Below are positions 61,052 through 64,000 of a stretch of DNA of 64,000 nucleotides, piece after piece (position 1 is the stretch's first letter; each line of letters starts with the position of its first letter). Source of the stretch: Varroa destructor (lineage: Eukaryota > Arthropoda > Arachnida > Mesostigmata > Varroidae); the NCBI RefSeq assembly GCF_002443255.2, contig NW_019211458.1, forward strand, positions 30,775,319-30,839,318, written 5' to 3'. Position numbers and translations under genes: made by a program. The notes beneath the pieces were generated by a model. The model did no database searches and was not told the DNA's origin. It saw only the letters and a program-made list of their open reading frames with translations.

Positions 61052-62414
61052 AACGGCACCTCTTTAATCCTTATCATCGCCATAGGTTATAATTATCGCT
61101 GCTGTTGGTTGGTTGTATTTGGTTCTGATTTCTTTTCGGTATATGTCTAGGCGTGATGTGTTCGTGTGTAATGACGAGATATGGCGGCATTTTATCTTGT
61201 TTCCCATGTGCCTCTGTGATACTATCAAACCATGTTAGTATTTTAATAAAACGATATCTGTAGGTGTTCGCTGTGTCTGCAAAAAGGCTTTCTTTCATTT
61301 CTTTCTCTCAATATATATGTGTAAACATATAGGTAAGTCATTTTCCCGTTTTGGACTGGATATTACCAGCACGAGGGCGGTCTTGCTGCTTCTTCGGCGG
61401 TCTACAATGGCTGTTACTGTCCAGGAGCGGGAGCTATGTAATTTTTTGGTTGTTGCGATATTGATTTTTGGAGTTCGGCCCCTGTTGCTCTTGCTGCCGT
61501 GTTCGCTAAAACGTCTTGGCTGTTGTCGTGTTTGTCTTTCTCTACTTCTCCATTGTTTCGTTTTCAAGGCGACGGAGCTGAAGGAAGTTGAAGTAGAGCT
61601 GATTTGACGCCGGAATCTCTCACTACCACAGCCATCATGGCATTAGTACACATCACATACATCATACACATAAGAAAAGAGTTCACCAGCCTTACTGCGA
61701 AAAAAGATAGCTATAGTCGTAGATATAGTAATTAATTGCTGCAGGTTTGATGCTAAATATTTTTAGGATTCAACATAAACCTCAGCAAAAGCCAAGTACT
61801 CAAAGCTGGCGAACCAGATATCGTCACTTGACGTCGGACCTAAACTAAGGAGCTGCCCAACGTGAGGCGAAAACACTAAAAATTCTCATCACCTATTAAC
61901 AGCTTGTAGTACAGCAGTTATTGCCGCTTTTGACTAATTTTGAAGAATTTCCATGAACTGTTATTTAACGGTTGATACGGGACGATAATAAGGAGCGACG
62001 TGTGCCACATCTACTTGATTTTTTCCTTACGGTACCTTACGTGTATGTATACGCATAGTTTGCTTAACTAATTCGATTCGGTTCAATCTGAGCGCTTCTT
62101 GTCGTTGCCGGTTGCTGGGAGCACTACAGGCGCCCAATGCTCACATAGGAGGGCAGATTCACTCATACACACACAAACGTAAAACGCTGTTCATACAAAG
62201 ACCACGATGTGACCTGCTTAATAGGTGCCACCCGGCCTCGATGTGATGCCAAAATGACAGTTCTTAATGCTGTTCCTTCAGCCTCCTTCCTTCGAACGCC
62301 CTTATGGTTCCCGGTCTCCGCTAGCCTGAACGCCCTCGACACTGTGGTAGTTGTTAATAGTAAAATGTTTACCGCATCGTGCCGTTGTTTACATCATAGA
62401 CAAACTGGTGCTTC
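59958..62414. other. Pyrimidine-rich non-coding region downstream of SUMO
   Basis: From about 60180 to 61600 the plus strand is strongly C/T-rich and supports hydrophobic chance frames (for example 60188-60532) without family motifs. A 45-bp (AT)n run lies at 61004-61048. The part from about 61600 to 62414 lies downstream of the SUMO stop on the minus strand and probably includes its 3' UTR. No coding sequence is recognised. Confidence 0.45.
61004..61048. repeat. (AT)n microsatellite, about 45 bp
   Basis: An uninterrupted alternating AT tract, the longest simple repeat in the window. Confidence 0.9.
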
Positions 62415-62705
62415 TTATAACAGCACTATCCCACTGCCACCGACTTGCTGCTGAAACACGTCAATCGTGTCATCGTCCTCCATGTCCAACCCGGATGGAG
62501 TGTCTGACTCATTGATCGGCTGACCGTCGAAGCGGAATCGAACATTTTGAATGTTCAGTCCTGCACGATCACAGTACGTTGCCATCAGTTTGCGGAGCGG
62601 CGTGTGCTTCTTGATTTTGAAGTGGACAACACCCCCATCCTGGCCAACCACTTTCAGGTTGATCTGCTCAGCCTCGTTTTTGGCGTCCTTGTTTGCGTCA
62701 GACAT
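62415..62705 (-). CDS. SUMO: SUMO (small ubiquitin-like modifier)
   Basis: A single-exon frame encodes 96 residues. SUMO is conjugated to lysines of target proteins, mostly nuclear, by the E1 Aos1/Uba2 and E2 Ubc9. The match is clear through the ubiquitin fold: [20 protein letters not shown] at 15-34, [15 protein letters not shown] at 36-50, and [16 protein letters not shown] at 55-70. The C-terminal QQQVGG ends at Gly90, and SGIVLL (91-96) follows as the propeptide removed by SUMO proteases to expose the diglycine. The N-terminus ([14 protein letters not shown]) lacks a VKxE-type acceptor, so chain formation through a consensus lysine is not obvious; this is like fly Smt3 and unlike vertebrate SUMO-2/3. 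No intron interrupts the frame. A divergent open frame begins about 460 bases away on the plus strand, so the intervening region may be a shared promoter. Confidence 0.96.
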   Translation of the reverse strand: MSDANKDAKNEAEQINLKVVGQDGGVVHFKIKKHTPLRKLMATYCDRAGLNIQNVRFRFDGQPINESDTPSGLDMEDDDTIDVFQQQVGGSGIVLL

Positions 62706-63168
62706 GTTGGCTGACTATTTGTTGCTACGGATTAACAACTCCGGCAGGCACGACGATTACAACAAAGGACACAAGGTCCGATAGCTTCGTGCAAAAACAG
62801 ATACCGCCGAAGTCTGCGAAGAAACGCTTTCGTTATTAGTCTGTTTTATTGTTACTGCTGTTGCCGTCACTACCCAAAACGTTACCGTTGCGAGGCAGGC
62901 GGATCGAGGAGGCAGCGAACAATCCGCGGCACCAATACCGAAAAGAAAACCTTAGCGTCTCGTAAACACTGCAATAGCTGGGTACAGCACAAAGTAACAA
63001 AACTGAATGGAAGCAAGAAACTGTCGTTGTTGCTGCTGTACTTTTTTCTTCAGTGGTCGCGACTTCGCAGGGCCTCAGACAGACCAAACCACTCGTAAGT
63101 CAACAGTGCAGACCAGCCACTTTTCGTGCACACACCGGCACAATGATGAGACTAAGTGTGGCACCAAT
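62706..63168. promoter_or_regulatory. Probable bidirectional promoter region between SUMO and a divergent frame
   Basis: This 463-bp interval is GC-richer than most non-coding DNA here. It lies between the SUMO ATG (minus) and the ATG of an unknown plus-strand frame at 63169. No TATA box was singled out. A minus-strand frame at 62836-63087 is judged a compositional shadow. Confidence 0.35.
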
Positions 63169-63493
63169 ATGGCGGCGTCGGAGCAGCCAGCGGCCGCGTA
63201 CCAAACATTATTCGGCAATTCGTCAGGAACCACACCGTTGGCTCGGAATGGCCGGCCACCAATCGGCGATATTGCATGTACCACAAAAGAAGAGCGCGCG
63301 CAAATTTGAACTTGTGGCGCGAGAGCGACGATTAGAGCAACAGCGCAGCGCATGGCGCCAAGAGAAACAGCAGAATCAAAGCTACCGTCCGCTGTTCGAT
63401 ATCAGCGGAGTCGCCGCCAACCGAAGAATTTGTTCGCGTTTGATGACCAACATGTTCAAGCCCACCCAGATCGGTTTACCGGATGGTGCTTAG
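63169..63493 (+). CDS. Hypothetical protein, frame possibly broken by a one-base shift
   Basis: ATG at 63169 (CCAATATGG) opens a coding-like frame, MAASEQPAAAYQTLFG..., that stops at about 63309 just after TTKEERAQI. From about 63285 a second frame continues to 63493 with equally coding-like sequence (FELVARERRLEQQRSAWRQE...PLFDISGVAANRR...), rich in Glu, Arg and Gln as in a coiled coil. The switch happens in a GCGCGCG run, so one extra base could split a single gene of about 107 residues. Alternatively the second frame alone is translated from its own ATG at 63143 (about 116 residues), or an intron was missed. I do not recognise the family. The codons look coding, and the gene is divergent from SUMO. 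AATAAA near 63891 could end it. Confidence 0.4.
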
Positions 63494-64000
63494 ACTAGCT
63501 ATTGGGCAAACGGAATCGACTCAGATAATGGTTTTCCGCAGTATAACATTTTTTGTTTTATTGCATATAAGAAACTTGTTTGTCGATGGAAGGTGCTGCA
63601 TTAACCTCTTGGCGGGGTATAGCTCTACGTACACATATATTTCGATGGCTTCGAAGATGCGAGCGTAAAACCGGCTTAGTGCACGCGTCAGCACACACAT
63701 TTCTTGAAGCAACTTGAATAACTTGTACTATCGGAAAAAGTTAATGTATAAAAAGAGGTACCAAAAAAATGTCCTAAAAATAGCTTGTGGATATTCTGCT
63801 TTGCAATGATATTGCGATTAGGATTAGGGCAGAATGAAGTTCACACGTCAAAGAAATGTTAGAAACCTTGTTGCGATGTAGAAGTGCGTATAATAAAGTA
63901 ATTTAAAAGGAAGTGAACATTATCTTGATGCACAGTGGTATTACAGTCATTTTGTAACTGAAAGTTCTGAATGCCGGTTTTGTGTTGCCGGTTATCGTTC
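63494..64000. other. 3' flank of the hypothetical gene
   Basis: AT-rich sequence with AATAAA near 63891. I see no coding sequence up to the window end. Confidence 0.4.

Overview
The window is eukaryotic nuclear DNA. It is AT-rich, its genes are split by GT-AG introns of about 0.1 to 7 kb, and it holds decayed retrotransposons and (AT)n microsatellites. The recognised proteins are animal proteins: Flower, PET100, an SLC9B/NHA antiporter, RNA polymerase II subunit 2, MCM5, a C2H2 zinc-finger protein and SUMO. RPB2 resembles insect RPB2 closely. I infer an arthropod, possibly a mite or other chelicerate; the species level is a guess. One 100-bp N gap (59858-59957) shows that it comes from a draft assembly.

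Layout. 1-5.2 kb: no recognisable gene. 5.2-7.1 kb (+): Flower, three coding exons. 9.8-10.3 kb (+): PET100, a complex IV assembly factor. 10.3-23.3 kb: gene-poor, with a SINE copy, a perfect 45-bp palindrome and a few short coding-like islands. 23.4-36.2 kb (+): an SLC9B/NHA antiporter. Its N-terminal exon is probably at 23.4 kb and its membrane domain lies in six exons from 30.6 to 36.2 kb. Its introns carry an antisense LINE relic (about 25-29.5 kb), a sense retroelement relic (about 33-35 kb) and two SINE copies. 37.8-47.9 kb (-): RPB2 in eight coding exons that join in phase to 1178 residues. Its third intron contains a complete, intronless MCM5 on the same strand, with E2F-like palindromes upstream. 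51.6-52.4 kb (-): a two-exon gene for a protein with two C2H2 fingers. 52.4-62.4 kb: no recognised gene, with purine- and pyrimidine-biased tracts, microsatellites, hairpins and the N gap. 62.4-62.7 kb (-): SUMO, facing a divergent unknown reading frame with a possible frameshift at 63.2-63.5 kb.

The genes are unrelated housekeeping or membrane genes and form no pathway. The most notable arrangement is MCM5 (replication) nested co-directionally inside RPB2 (transcription). I saw no sign of an undescribed defence or biosynthetic system. All exon coordinates were worked out by hand from splice consensus, reading phase and family similarity, with no transcript evidence.
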